A stretch of 64,000 bases of DNA, from contig JAEUBA010000025.1 of NCBI GenBank assembly GCA_018257865.1, forward strand, positions 280,511 through 344,510, in the 5' to 3' direction. This DNA comes from Stereocaulon alpinum (lineage: Eukaryota > Ascomycota > Lecanoromycetes > Lecanorales > Stereocaulaceae). Shown piece after piece: positions 12,080-22,890 of this stretch. The translations under genes were made by a program, and so were the position numbers. Under the pieces are notes generated by a model that saw only the letters and a list, made by a program, of their open reading frames with translations, made no database searches and had not been told where the DNA came from. Position 1 is the first letter of the stretch; each line of letters opens with the position of its first letter.

Positions 12080-12882
12080 TATCGAGCAGACTAAGACTTA
12101 TCAAGAATGGGGACTCGACAATCCAGGTACAGTAATAGTCCAGAATAGTTCTGAGATTTTGCGGTCCGCGGCAGAGTCATGAAGTCGAATAGTGGCTTGG
12201 TCGTGCTAATGGAGTGTCAACCTTCGACATTGTTCGCCTGCCATACCATCATCTAGAGGTAATCGTCCCTCGACTGTCCGAATCACCCTGGGAAAGTATC
12301 TACTGTCGTATAGAGAGCTGGAGTAGCATATATGGCTCCCAGATCTTCGTCGAGCACGTCAAGCGGTTATGACGCTGGGAATTATGGTATAATGGGATGA
12401 GGTAACGAGTGCAGAGATTGAGCTAAATCAAGGAAGACTGCTAACGAATAGTCAGATAGACTGAATAGCACGTCGTTACTGATCAAGTGGGTATGCGATA
12501 ATTGCCATAAACTGTTCTGTAAGGTATGAAGCTGAAAGAAGAACAGTTCAAACGGAGCAGTCCACGAGATACGACTATGGATACACACGAAAAGGGAAAG
12601 AGCCACCCACGCAAAGACTCGCAAGATAGCAACTGACCAAAAACGAGCTTAATTCGTGAAAGTATCTAATTCCAACCGTTATCTCTTGCTTTATGCACAT
12701 TTACGCCAATATCCTGTGAAAAAAATACGAATAAATGGTATACGACGAAGAGCTGAAAGATTCGTTGCCTTCGTTACGTATCTCCATCTCGATGTTGGCA
12801 TGTTCATGCCTTCTGCTTTTGACTCCGCCTATGCGTCAAGTCTTTTTGTAGTGTCATACGCTCTCAAGTTGGACATGGGCCT
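12080..12882. other. Intergenic region, no gene seen
   Basis: About 0.8 kb containing the upstream region of the MYND gene and the 3' flank of the Hsp70-family gene. No RNA gene or repeat was recognised. Confidence 0.5.
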
Positions 12883-15352
12883 TTATCTGAATCTCGCTGT
12901 GCATCGACCCATGACTTCGCCTTGGCAGACGAGCTCGGCATTGAATTCGCTGCCGTCGAGGGCGAGGAGGATGTCGAAGTAAACACCTGTAGCGATACCA
13001 TTAGACTACGATCTCAAGAGACTGTAGACGAAGTCGACAGAAGATTTCATGCTTACGATAGAAGGTTCCTTGTGGTGTGTCCATACGCTCAAAGTCCTTC
13101 TCCAAGTTCTTGCGTGAAAGATCAGAAGTCAGGGTCACAACCTCCTTGATGCCTGCGTGATTTCGGTCAGCCACTGGTATCTGCTTTATGCGGGATGAGA
13201 AAGACTTACGAGGGTCCTTGGTATACTCTGGGCAAACATCCTCATCGCACGCATACAAGATATCCTCATACATTAGTGTCGCGCCTGGTGCCACCTGCCT
13301 AAAGAACGAGACCTTGACGGGTTCGCCAATCTTGACCCTCTGTCCTTTCTGGACAAAGATTTGCCTTGTGTACTTGCACCTGTCTTTGCCGTCTAAGCTT
13401 GGCACACGATACTGTTCGGGGTGATGGCCTTCTTTGAAAGGCTGAAGTGTTGCCATGAGGTAGTGACGACGGGCCACACGGGAGGTGATGACACGCTCTG
13501 TGATACCTGCAGTGACGGCGCCTTTAACGATGGCAGCGACTGAATCCATAGGACGAACGACTTTAGACTGGAACTGAGGAGGGACGTGGAGCTTAATTTG
13601 TTGGAAGAGGTATTCGGAAGCACCGAAGCCACCAACGACAAGGACATTCTGGTGCTTTTGTTAGCAAAACAACCAAAGGAAGGTGTGGGTGATGACCTGA
13701 AGAGGCATACCTGTAGGATTCTGTTTTGGGCTTGAATGGCGATGATCTGATTGCGGACGAGTTCGAGGATGCGGTTGACGACGGGTTCGAAGCATTGTAG
13801 GATCTCTTCGTTCGTGAAAGTCATGTAGCCTTCTTCAATACCAGCCTCAGGGAATTCGGCCTCGATACCAACATCAACGGCCCATTTCTGACCGTTGTTG
13901 CGGAAGTCGGCCTTTATCCGGTTCTCAAAGTCCATGATACACTTTGCGTAAACCTTACCAGCGGTCTTCGATCCGTCCGGCAACTTCATCTTGCGAATCT
14001 TTGCTCGGAGAATATTGCTGAAATTACGATTGAGCGCAGTCGAGCCGCACGAGTCTCCGGATCCGGCTGTGCATTCAGCGACAGTGAAAGGCGTTTCCTC
14101 TTCAACCTCGTAAGCGATTAAGTCCACAGTTCCACCTCCACAGTCGACAATAAGGACAGCGTCTCGAATCTTGAGGTTGAGAAGACCGGTTTTCGAGCAG
14201 AACATAGCAGCCGCTTCTGGTTCCGTGATCAAAGTCAGCCGATTATCGTTCTCGTCTCGGAGAAAGCCTGCTTGTATAGCCGCGGCACGAGTCGCAGCCT
14301 TGCCAGCATCGTTCCAAATGGCAGGCACTGTAAGAAAGTATCGAATGTTACGCTCTTCTCTGTTGAAAACTTCGCCCAAGGTCTTTTGTAGTTGGTTTCG
14401 CATGGCTTGACGTAGCTTAAAAAGGTAGTCGGCTGCAACGTCAATTTCCGACTTGCCGGGTGGGAGAGGTGGGAGGTTGATAGGGTCGATGTAGGTGTTT
14501 CCGGAGAGCATGAGTTGTAGCTTGAACCATTCGACTTTCTGAACACCTGGCTTCGGATATCCAGTAGGTGCTAGGGCGTCTGCAATATCTGGTCCCCAAC
14601 CCACGACCTTTTGGTATTGATCATAGTAGAGTACCGTGGGTATCTGAGGATGTCAGCCCATGAAATTTCTGATCCTTACAATACTTGGCTTACCTTCTGC
14701 TTTGTTTGATTTCCAGCGCCAGGCCATTCCGTGATGATGTCCTCCTTTGCTTCGGTATTGGTTGCGAAAGCGAAAGCGACACCGGAGAACGTAGTTCCCT
14801 GTTCAATAAGCATACATGTCCAGGATGGAGTAGAGACTGACAACTCACAAAGTCGATGCCGACGATAAGTTGTGCTTTACTCCTGCCCGCACCCTCGACC
14901 TCCACAGCCTGGCTTCGACCACCGTACTGGCCTAGGGTAGGCTGTGGCGCTGCCATCTGTTGGCTCTGCCCATACCCACCTCCGTACCCTGGTGGTTGTT
15001 GCGCAGCGCCACCTAACGCTGGATGGCCTTGTGGGTATGCTCCAGTATTGATCGGCGGAGGATGGTGGGCCATTTGCTGTTGCTGCGGAGGCAGGGGACT
15101 CTGAGCTCTTGGAGCATTAGGATTGTATGTATAGCTCGGCGGACGGCCAAGCCCAGTCTGATTGTTCATTGGAAGGCTGGTGGTGGATGAGGTTGGTGTG
15201 TGAGTGGCGACACCGTTGGAAATACCGTTGGTGGTGGAAGCTGAAGTGGAGGGAGCGAGAGAGGTGGTGCTTGGTTGATGCGTGGGGCCGTTCTTGGGGG
15301 TGGACGTGCGCTTCGAACCAAAGCCTCCAAACCCTTTAAATCGTGAATTCAT
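12883..15352 (-). CDS. Hsp70-family (actin-like ATPase fold) protein with disordered N-terminus
   Basis: Six exons: 15352-14849, 14798-14694, 14643-13711, 13648-13210, 13152-13057 and 12986-12883, total 726 residues. Residues ~1-160 are Pro/Gln/Ser/Thr-rich and disordered, with runs such as PPQQQQ. The ATPase fold follows: phosphate-1 loop IVGIDFGTTFSGVAFAF (assembled across intron 1), LITEPEAAAMF, phosphate-2 AVLIVDCGGGTVDLIAYEV and the adenosine motif VLVVGGFGASEYL (reached across intron 3). The C-terminal part lacks the classical Hsp70 substrate domain, so this is one of the divergent Hsp70-like ATPases common in filamentous fungi (related to human HSPA12) rather than a general chaperone. 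Function is unknown. All six exons join in phase and each junction restores family motifs. The first ATG in frame is at 15352. Confidence 0.9.
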
Positions 15353-16107
15353 CAAGTCGATTCAATTTGTTGGAGGTATGTTTGGGGGGGGGGGAGGCTG
15401 AGGGTGATGTAGAAGGAACAAGGAGGATTTGCACAGTAAGACGACTTTGAAAGGTGACCGGGCTGAGGTGGGATGCCTTTCCCGTTAAGATTGGACACTA
15501 AGGCGGCAGGCTAAACTTCTAAAGTACGACTAAGGCCCAGGCGGTGCTGCCGTTAATAGCAACCCTCTGGAGGGCGGAGCCAATTGGCAGCTCTAGGGTA
15601 GGGAGAACAGCCGACAGGACTGACTGAACTTCTGGAAGGACTTTTGACGTCAGTCAAGTGTCATATTGATGGTTGCTAACGAATCAACAGAATACGACAT
15701 TTCCTTTCTTCCGATCGCTGTCGTGTGGTAAGACCGCATATGCACAATGGTAGGACGACTTGCATGCGACCTGGGAAGCTGGGCCTACCTAAGGTAAGCT
15801 TAACCGCAAGCATCTCACTCACAGCCTCTAAGACGAGGCAACAAGTCCTCCATCAATAACCATGCACTTTGGCTCTACGTTCCAAAGACTTGATCGATAT
15901 CGTCTCGTTTACGAGTAGGATCCGACTTAGTATCCACACCGTCCTTTACATGGTATTAGAGCGACCCTCGATGAAATTTAGAGGACTTGGTGATAGCGAA
16001 GACCTTTTGAACTTTATTGATCCTTACGGCAAATGGCATTCATTTGCGGTCACGGGGTTGCAATAAGTGCTTCACGTTTAGCTAAGATATTACCTGAGAC
16101 GCTACAT
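15353..16107. other. Intergenic region with an 11-G run
   Basis: About 0.75 kb between the Hsp70-family start and the 3' end of the methyltransferase gene. An uninterrupted G-run lies at 15384-15394 just upstream of the Hsp70-family start codon. No gene was seen. Confidence 0.5.
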
Positions 16108-17479
16108 TCACGGCCTCTTCTTTGCTATCCAGTGAGAGTTCCTATATGCGTTCTGCAGCATGCTGTTTGGGTTTTGAATATATCCTAACCCGTCCGTCCT
16201 GATCTCATGGCTTTGAACATCGAAACCCATTTCCTCCACAAGCATCAGAACCTCTTCATCTGTAAGCTCAAAGCTCCCAGGTTCCTCAATACCCGACATC
16301 GCTTTCGGCGTTACTGTCTTATGTTCGTCCCTGATTGCTGGACCTCGGTCTGCAAAGTGCCAAAGCAACGGGCCAAGATTGATCCATACACCGCCATTTT
16401 TCAAGCATTTGCGAATGGTCTCTATGTATCTGATGAGATTGGGGGCCGTATCGATGAAGAAAACTGTGACTACGGCGTCAAAGGTGTTCTTGTACCTGTC
16501 CTCACTATACAGGATGACGAAGTCGGCAGCTGTCATGCTCATCCGATCAACACCATTGGCCGAGTCTCCAACGATACCTTTTAAAGCGCTGGCTGGATGA
16601 ACATCGGGTATCTTTACCTTTTGCAGTTGATGTTCTCTGTTTATTAAGTTTGAGAAGTCTAGTGCAAAAGGGTAAAGGGCCAAGGACTGGCCTTGGATGG
16701 TATGATTCAGCACCCAATTACTGGCTATCAATTGGTGAAACGAAATCTCATTCCCCTCAACGACATAGCCCCTCTGACAGACCTCAAAACAAAGGCGTCC
16801 AAGGCCTGCGCCTGGAACCAGGACCTTGATGCTGCTCTTGTCCTGAACGCTTACAAACGCTGACTCAAGGTCTCGCAGAATTGGGTTATAGCAAGCTCGC
16901 CGTTCCGCGTCACCCTCAGCGCTCCAGTCACGGTAAAATTGCCGGATCGTTGATCTGGCTTTGTCCATGTCTGAAGGGGTTGCTGCGCCTTCGAATTCAA
17001 CATCCTTCACATCGAACGCTCTGAGACCTGACGCCAGCATCGCAGATGCGATGTCTGCGTTCGCATCAATTGCATCATCAACGCGCTCGAGATTTGCCAA
17101 CAGATTGAATGGAGGCGCGGACAGCATCTGCCATTGCGAGGTAGGTAAAGCGTAGAAATTCTGGCGGCGTCGATGAGTGACATTATAATGAGCGGTCTTT
17201 CGGTACTGGCTATAGAAAAGTAGCAATCAGAAAGTGTAGAAACAGTGCCGAGTAAAGACAGATGATCACTTGCGAGCAGTCTTGAGAGCTGCTAACAGAT
17301 TCACAAGTAATATAAGAAATGTTTACCTCGCAAGCAACTCGTCAAATACTTGAGGATGTGCTACCTACATACCGAAACGAATCAAAGGCAGCAAACAACA
17401 CCCTCTTCTCGTCTGGATCCGCCAAAGGGTTGTGTTCCAGACCCCACTCCTGACCCTCATCCCGGAGGTCCTCCATCAT
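16108..17479 (-). CDS. Carnosine N-methyltransferase-like enzyme (N2227 family)
   Basis: Exons 17479-17373 and 17209-16108 (intron 17372-17210, phase 2) give 402 residues. The short first exon supplies the conserved N-terminal helix (DEKRVLFAAFDSFR) that continues in exon 2 as QYRKTAHYNVTHRR. An SAM-binding glycine motif VLVPGAGLGRLCFEV lies near residue 165, followed by EGNEISFHQLIASNWVLN, the family's VVTVFFIDTAPN segment and GGVWINLGPLLWHF. This is the N2227/CARNMT1 family, which methylates histidine-containing dipeptides or a related imidazole substrate in the cytosol or nucleus. The frame stays open upstream of 17479 to a TGA (residues such as RRFNTFTKC could be coding), so a longer N-terminus with another exon is possible. 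It is transcribed divergently from the PAC4-like gene. Confidence 0.88.
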
Positions 17480-17660
17480 GCACTTAGTGAAGGTATTAAA
17501 GCGTCGCTGAACGACATCTGTCTCCGAAAGTCAATTCCTGACGGTTCAACGCCAAGCCTTGGTAGGGCTCTAGTACGTAGTATTGTGATAGCCCATCACA
17601 AGTCTCCCCTGCGTGCAACCCGCCTTCTAAAGATTCCCAATCTCGAACTGGCCAATTGAC
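17480..17660. promoter_or_regulatory. Shared divergent promoter (methyltransferase / PAC4-like)
   Basis: Only 181 nt separate the two start codons, so both core promoters must overlap here. No TATA box is obvious. Inferred from gene layout; if the methyltransferase has an upstream exon the shared region is shorter. Confidence 0.5.
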
Positions 17661-18211
17661 ATGCCCTACATCATGCCCCAATCATCAGAGCCCACGGCCG
17701 CTCCTCCGCAACAGCCACACGCATCACCCTCAACGACCTTTCCCGAAACGGTCTCACCAACGCTTCACCCCAAACAACTCTCCATGCCCCTGCCCCTTTC
17801 GCCGCACACAACCCTCCACCTGCAGATAATGTCCCTCACGACCTCATCGTTAACCTTCATCACGACTACCAATCCCTCTACCAGCTCCTCTCTCAGCGCC
17901 CTAGGCTCATTCGTCTACTCAATGCCAAATGTAAAATATCCCCACCAAATCTGCCCCTTCTTACAATGACTGACCTGTCCTTCCAGCGCTTCCAACCCTC
18001 CGAACCTCTCAGTACGCCCCTCTATGCCGTCCCAGGTAGCATCGACTTCGCAACGCGGGTAGCCAAGATCCTGGCGAGAAGGACGGGGAAACCGGCGTAT
18101 GTGGGGTGTAGTGCTGTTTTTGGGAACTATGGGATTGAGGAGGAGATGGCGGGGGTGGGGGCTGTTGTTGAGGGTGTTATGGGGGTTTTGGATGAGGGGG
18201 GAAAGGATTGA
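17661..18211 (+). CDS. Proteasome assembly chaperone 4-like protein
   Basis: Exons 17661-17930 and 17987-18211 (intron 17931-17986, phase 0) give 164 residues. After a Pro/Gln/Ser-rich N-terminus, residues ~50-90 read LHLQIMSLTTSSLTFI..., then SALGSFVYSMPN at the intron and TPLYAVPGSIDFATRVAKIL, RTGKPAYVGCSAVFG after it. This beta-strand/helix order with a MP-x-x motif in the middle and a late GKPAYVGCS strand is characteristic of PAC4/Poc4-type 20S proteasome assembly chaperones, which with PAC3/Irc25 guide alpha-ring formation. The identification rests on pattern resemblance, not on a search. A second frame is also open in part of exon 1 but lacks the strand pattern. Confidence 0.7.
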
Positions 18212-18878
18212 GGTCCAAATTATACGACATTGGAGGAGGCGGATCTATATCAGGGAAGACCTGCTGAAGCAGCTTTACAGCGTAAAGTCTAGAGGCATGA
18301 CATTGTGCCTGCCGTAAGCTGGAAGAAGTTGGAATGGAGAGGAAGACGGCTCTAGAACAATGTTCGAGAGCAGTCACAGACACCTGAGAGAGTCAAAGAG
18401 GCTGGATCCTACTGAACGCTCAAACAAAATTAAGGAAAGCCTTTAACCACCGTGTCAGTCCCTGCGAGGTTTCAGAGTCGACGTGTGCAGATACTGCGGT
18501 CCTTTCGATCATTGAAGCGGCCAGTTGAGAGACTGCGGTTGTTGCTGTTCATGGACGGTTTCGATGCGCAGGGATGGGGCCAGAGCCTACTGCTGCGATT
18601 ATTGGAAAGGGTAACCATGGATGATTGGAGGACTCTATGTGTTGGCTCGGAGGTGAGGGAAAGCATCTTGCATCTTCAGAAGCGTGAAGATGGCGGTTGA
18701 AGCTTCTTAGAAGTCACGCCAAAACAGTCATTGGTCCTTATCTGATCACATGCACTCAAAGATCATCTTTTCAACGTTTATGTTTGTGCTCGCAATTCAA
18801 TTGATGAATTAGCTCGTCACTTGCTGCCTGTACCACAATAACAACAAGCACCAGATGCCCCCGTAACCCTTTCTCTCT
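18212..18878. other. Intergenic region between convergent genes, no gene seen
   Basis: About 0.67 kb between the 3' ends of the PAC4-like and RPS5 genes. An 82-codon open stretch at 18452-18700 has no recognisable motif and was not called. Confidence 0.5.
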
Positions 18879-19744
18879 CTACCTGTTACTCTTGGCCACT
18901 CGCTCCAGCTCATCCTTCTTTTTGATCGCGTAGCTGTTACTGCTCCCCTTCGCCGCATTGATCAGTTCCTCAGCCAAACACTCAGCCACGCTCTTGACAT
19001 TCCTGAATGCTGCTTCGCGGGCACCAATTGTAAGGAGGGCGATAGCTTGGTTGACGCGGCGCAGAGGTGAAACATCGACAGCTTGACGACGGACAGTACC
19101 AGCTGAACCAATACGGGTGGAGTCTTCCCGAGGACCGCAGTTGACAATGGCGTCGACGGCGATCTGGATGGGGTTTTGGTCCGTCATTATGTGAATCTGT
19201 GGAAGGAAAAATTGTCAATGACCTGTCTTTCCACTGTTTCAGTATAGGGAAGTTAAATTGTTAGGCTTACGATCTCAAAAGCGTGAGCAACGATTCGGAC
19301 AGCCATGAGCTTCTTGCCGTTGTTGCGGCCGTTCATCATCAGGGAGTTGGTGAGGCGCTCGATGATCGGGCATTGTGCCTTGCGGAACCGCTTGACAGCA
19401 TAGCGGCCTGCTGAGTGGGAGATGTAGACTGGAGATCGTATTTGGATGTAGTCGCTATTGTAGAACGATCAAGTTAGCTTGAGCCCAAATAACACAGTCC
19501 TTCATTCAACCCATGTCGTTCCCAATTCAATCTACGGATAGCAACCCGTTCCCGTCCTTTCCCCCTACTGCTGGAGCTGGAAGCTTTCTTAGAAGACTCA
19601 CGTTAATGAGATGTCGCGGACTTCGACATCCTCGTATGACCATTTGTTGAAGAGTTTGATGCTGCCTATTTCGCTGGTGACATCTTTGGGCAGGACCAAG
19701 TATCCGCTAGGGTTATCGACCTCGACTTCGGCGGTGTCAGACAT
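18879..19744 (-). CDS. RPS5: 40S ribosomal protein uS7 (S5)
   Basis: Exons 19744-19602, 19454-19271 and 19196-18879 give 214 residues. The C-terminal half is unmistakable: NPIQIAVDAIVNCGPREDS, RIGSAGTVRRQAVDVSPLRR, VNQAIALLTIGAREAAFRN and the terminal KKKDELERVAKSNR, as in eukaryotic uS7. The middle exon holds the SPVYISHSAGRYAVKRFRKA and LTNSLMMNGRNNGKKLMA segments. The protein binds the 3' major domain of 18S rRNA at the head of the small subunit, near the E site. The family's usual length (about 200-215) is matched. Exon phases (2, 0) agree. It shares a short divergent promoter with the thioesterase gene. Confidence 0.97.
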
Positions 19745-20033
19745 GCTGGGCGAGTGCTGACGGTACTGTGCTTAGATACTGCCTTTGTGGTTGTTGCTCC
19801 AAATCGATAATCCTCGTTCGCTTGTGGGCGCTAGGCGAGCCCTTGGCGCCAAGCCTCTCTATCTAATCAGTTGCCGAGGCAGAAACGGACATTAATCCAA
19901 CTCTCGATAGGCAGCACGCAGTAGTGTTCTCTTAAGTGCAGAACCATGGCCCAATTGCTCTTCTACAATTGTTGAATCTTCAACTACCCCTATTTTCTTG
20001 GTTCTCACTTACACACAGCTTTCCTCGCCTAGT
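19745..20033. promoter_or_regulatory. Divergent promoter of RPS5 and the thioesterase gene
   Basis: A 289-nt region between two start codons pointing away from each other. It has pyrimidine-rich stretches on the side facing the thioesterase start but no clear TATA box. Inferred from gene layout. Confidence 0.55.
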
Positions 20034-21342
20034 ATGCCTGGCGCAACCCTCGTAAGACCGCCTCCGGTCGACCCGTCCAAATCACCAATGGAAACTGTTC
20101 TGGAGCTCAGGACTCTCAGTGATATTGGTCCAGTGAGCATTAAGACCTGGGGCACACAATCGAGTTGCTAAGTCACGCCCAATAGGACATCTTTACAAAT
20201 GCTCGGTCAGTTGAAGGATCTCCGCCCGCGCGGACGAAAGGTCCGTTGCTGACGGGAGTAGAGAGCTCTGGCATCCACCAGGCGCTCGAGGCGTCTATGG
20301 GGGAGCTGTCATAGCCCAATGCCTTGCAGCTGCCCAAGAGACCGTCCCAACCCCTTCTCCAGAAAATAATCAAGCCGTCTTTCTCATACACAGCATGCAT
20401 TGCTATTTCGTGCTCGCTGGCGACGCGTCAATACCGATCTTATACCACGTGGAACGAGTGAGGGAGGGCAAGAGCTTCTTGACGAGGACTGTACAAGCGA
20501 GGCAAAGAGGTAAATGCATCTTCACAACCACGTTAAGCTTCATGAGAGAGAACAGTGGTGGTGATTCTACCGTGGACCATGGCTGGGACATGCCCGAGGG
20601 AGCAAGAGAAGGGTTAGACAGGATCATACAAGGCCAATTAGATGGCGATGATGAGGATGCAGGCCCAAATGGCGTGGAGTCACGGGGTCCGTTCATCTCG
20701 AAAGTGTTAGGCATCGCTAACAGTGAGTCGACTAATTGTGCGATTGAAGTGGCAGCCGCCCACTGACCCTCGCTCACAGAACAGTCGCCCTACCCACAAG
20801 AGCGCAAGCCTCAAGCATGGGTCAAATGTCGTGGCACCATCTCTCCATCTGGCGGTCAGCACGCCCACCTTGCCGCCCTCGCCTACATGTCCGATAGCTG
20901 GTTCATCGGCACCGTTTCCCGCGTTCACGGTCTTTCTCGTTCTGGACATGTCCTCTACAACCAGAACTTTCCTTCTACCAAAGAATATTCTAGTAAACAG
21001 CCTAAAGCGTCAAAGAATACATCGAAGACGCCGGATGATGCCAAAATTGGGATGATGGTGAGCTTGGATCATACCATCTATTTTCATCGGCCGAGAGAGG
21101 TCAAAGCAGATCAATGGATGTGTACTCAGATGCAGACGCCGTGGTCTGGGCAGGGGAGAGGTTTGGTTGAGCAGAGGATCTGGAATAAGGAAGGGAGGTT
21201 GGTGGCGAGTTGTTATCAAGAGGTGAGTTGGGGTTTCATCCTCGTCTGAAAGCCTGCCAACCAACTAAAAACTGACGTTATCCATCAGGGTCTTGTACGA
21301 TTGCAGCAAAAGAGTAGGCCTGGTTCAAAGAGTAGACTGTAG
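20034..21342 (+). CDS. Peroxisomal acyl-CoA thioesterase (TesB/ACOT8 type)
   Basis: Five exons: 20034-20132, 20186-20205 (a 20-nt micro-exon), 20262-20722, 20780-21222 and 21289-21342, total 358 residues. The double hot-dog TesB fold is seen in LWHPPGARGVYGGAVIAQCL early, FLTRTVQARQRGKCIFTTT, then the second hot-dog with LAALAYMSDSWFIG and a late MMVSLDHTIYFHRP, VEQRIWNKEGRLVASCYQEG segment. These enzymes hydrolyse acyl-CoAs to free fatty acid and CoA. The C-terminus SRL is a peroxisomal targeting signal type 1, so a role alongside beta-oxidation in peroxisomes is a good inference. The micro-exon (DIFTNA) is needed to keep frame and to rebuild the DIFTNxRxLWHPPGA motif. Confidence 0.9.
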
Positions 21343-21508
21343 ATAATGTACGCATGTGAAATGATGTGAATTGAAGTGTGGCTATCTCAGGTCAGACACC
21401 CTTGATACTAGTCAGGGTTCGTTTGGCTGTTCCTTTGGCGCAGGACGCCTTCACCTCTTGCCCGCGTCTTATCCATAGTCAAGTTCGTTGAGATATCGAA
21501 GCGGGTAG
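21343..21508. other. 3' flank of the thioesterase gene
   Basis: Short spacer before the decayed reading frame at 21509. No feature was seen. Confidence 0.4.
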
Positions 21509-22012
21509 GAGATCCTACCTCCTTGGAGCGGGTATACAGACTATCGCAGTGCCTCTCCCAGACAAATCAACCTAGACGACTCAACCAAATGCCAGTGCAC
21601 CTTCACAGTCAAACAACCTGCCCACTATGCCTATCTACCATTTCGTGCTACACTCACCCCAAACAACTCGAGAAACCCTCATTAGCCCAAAACTTGGTTT
21701 CATCTCCAACAAGTCTGCATCGCCATTCACTTCAAGATACCCATCTCTTACACCTCTTCCTGTACTCCCATAGCTCAAATTCTACTCAAACACATCCACC
21801 CAGAAGTTGTCTTGTGGCAAGAATCATACTCCGAACCCCCTAATCGTTTCATACTCAGCGCTCTAAAGCCCTGCTCTCGGATCCAACACATGCTCCCCAG
21901 AGTCGTATTTGGCACATCTTCCGCTCTAATCTGCCCCTTAGGCCCCAAACGGCTGCCCTTAAAACCTCCTTCTGGCGAAATATCGGCTTCAAGGACTTAT
22001 CTCCTGGCTTAA
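21509..22012 (+). pseudogene. Decayed reading frame with one in-frame stop
   Basis: One frame stays open from just after a TAG at 21506 to the TAA at 22010 (168 codons) except for a single TAG at 21683-21685. It begins ILPPWSGYTDYRSASPRQIN, has no ATG at its start and no recognised domain. The interrupting codon lies in CAT-TAG-CCC and could be a C-to-T change of CAG. In the second half an overlapping frame (about 21843-22123) is open too and contains plausible protein-like sequence (FWRNIGFKDLSPG), which suggests an additional frameshift. This may be the remnant of a gene whose 5' exon is lost. Alternatively the openness is chance. Confidence 0.3.
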
Positions 22013-22890
22013 ATTCTGCTCTTGAACCTAGTTCGTTCCTTGTACTGAGCATCCATAATGTGACCTTTGTTACTCACGCAATGGAGTTGTCTAACTTCTA
22101 CAGACTTGTAGGGGTTAAGAGATGAAGCTCAAGAGCTTGGATTAGTAATGCAAACGGCAACTTGGCGAGATATTGGATGTTTAAGTGTAATATTCGTGGT
22201 GTAGACGAATGTGCAGAGTGGTTTTGGATTGGGAATCACGCTCGTGAGTAAGCTAGGTGTGATGTTTGATGAGCATGTAATAAGGTATTTGCATCTTCCC
22301 TATCTAGTCAGTGTAACGATCTATGATTTGGTCGAGTAGGGAGGGTATCATTATAAGGGGATGATGCCCGATGAAGTGGCACGTGGACTGAATGCAACGA
22401 GGCATATATCTAAGAGAGGAGGTTCGTATGATCTGTCTCACTCACTACTAGCAAGTGCAAGCACTGCTCAGGCAGCGTGATTCTGATCTAAGTCGGTCCT
22501 GCTCAAGCATATACAGACATCAACTCTCTGCTAGTCTGATACTGCGGTCACCTTTAAGTCCATGCACCAACTTTCTGCAATACATTCACTCGAGAGCCTA
22601 TCCAAAAGCTCTGCTCTCTGCTCTATTTGGCATGAAACTCTGCTTTTCGCCAATCAAACGTCGCTAACAGTAGGATTTTTCGCCTTAGCTCATGGCATGA
22701 GTGAGATTCTCAAGAAGAACCTGGTGACCTACAGGTAGATGTGAGTGCTGGGAGCAAAAAGTGGATGCTTGATGCAGGATTCACCTTCGTCACTTTTAGT
22801 TGCTGCGAAGGCACATGACGCGAGTACGTAATGACCCTTCAGCTACCATAGCAGTGATGAGGAGTGCATTTCGATGCCGTCTATGTCCTC
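22013..22890. other. Intergenic region, no gene seen
   Basis: About 0.9 kb between the decayed frame and the 3' end of the SSU1 gene. No motif-bearing frame, RNA or repeat was recognised. Confidence 0.45.

Noticed and set aside
14856..15104. Plus-strand 82-codon frame opposite the Hsp70-family N-terminus
   Set aside because: Antisense shadow of the Pro/Gln-rich coding exon; Trp/Cys-rich composition reflects reversed Pro/Gln codons.
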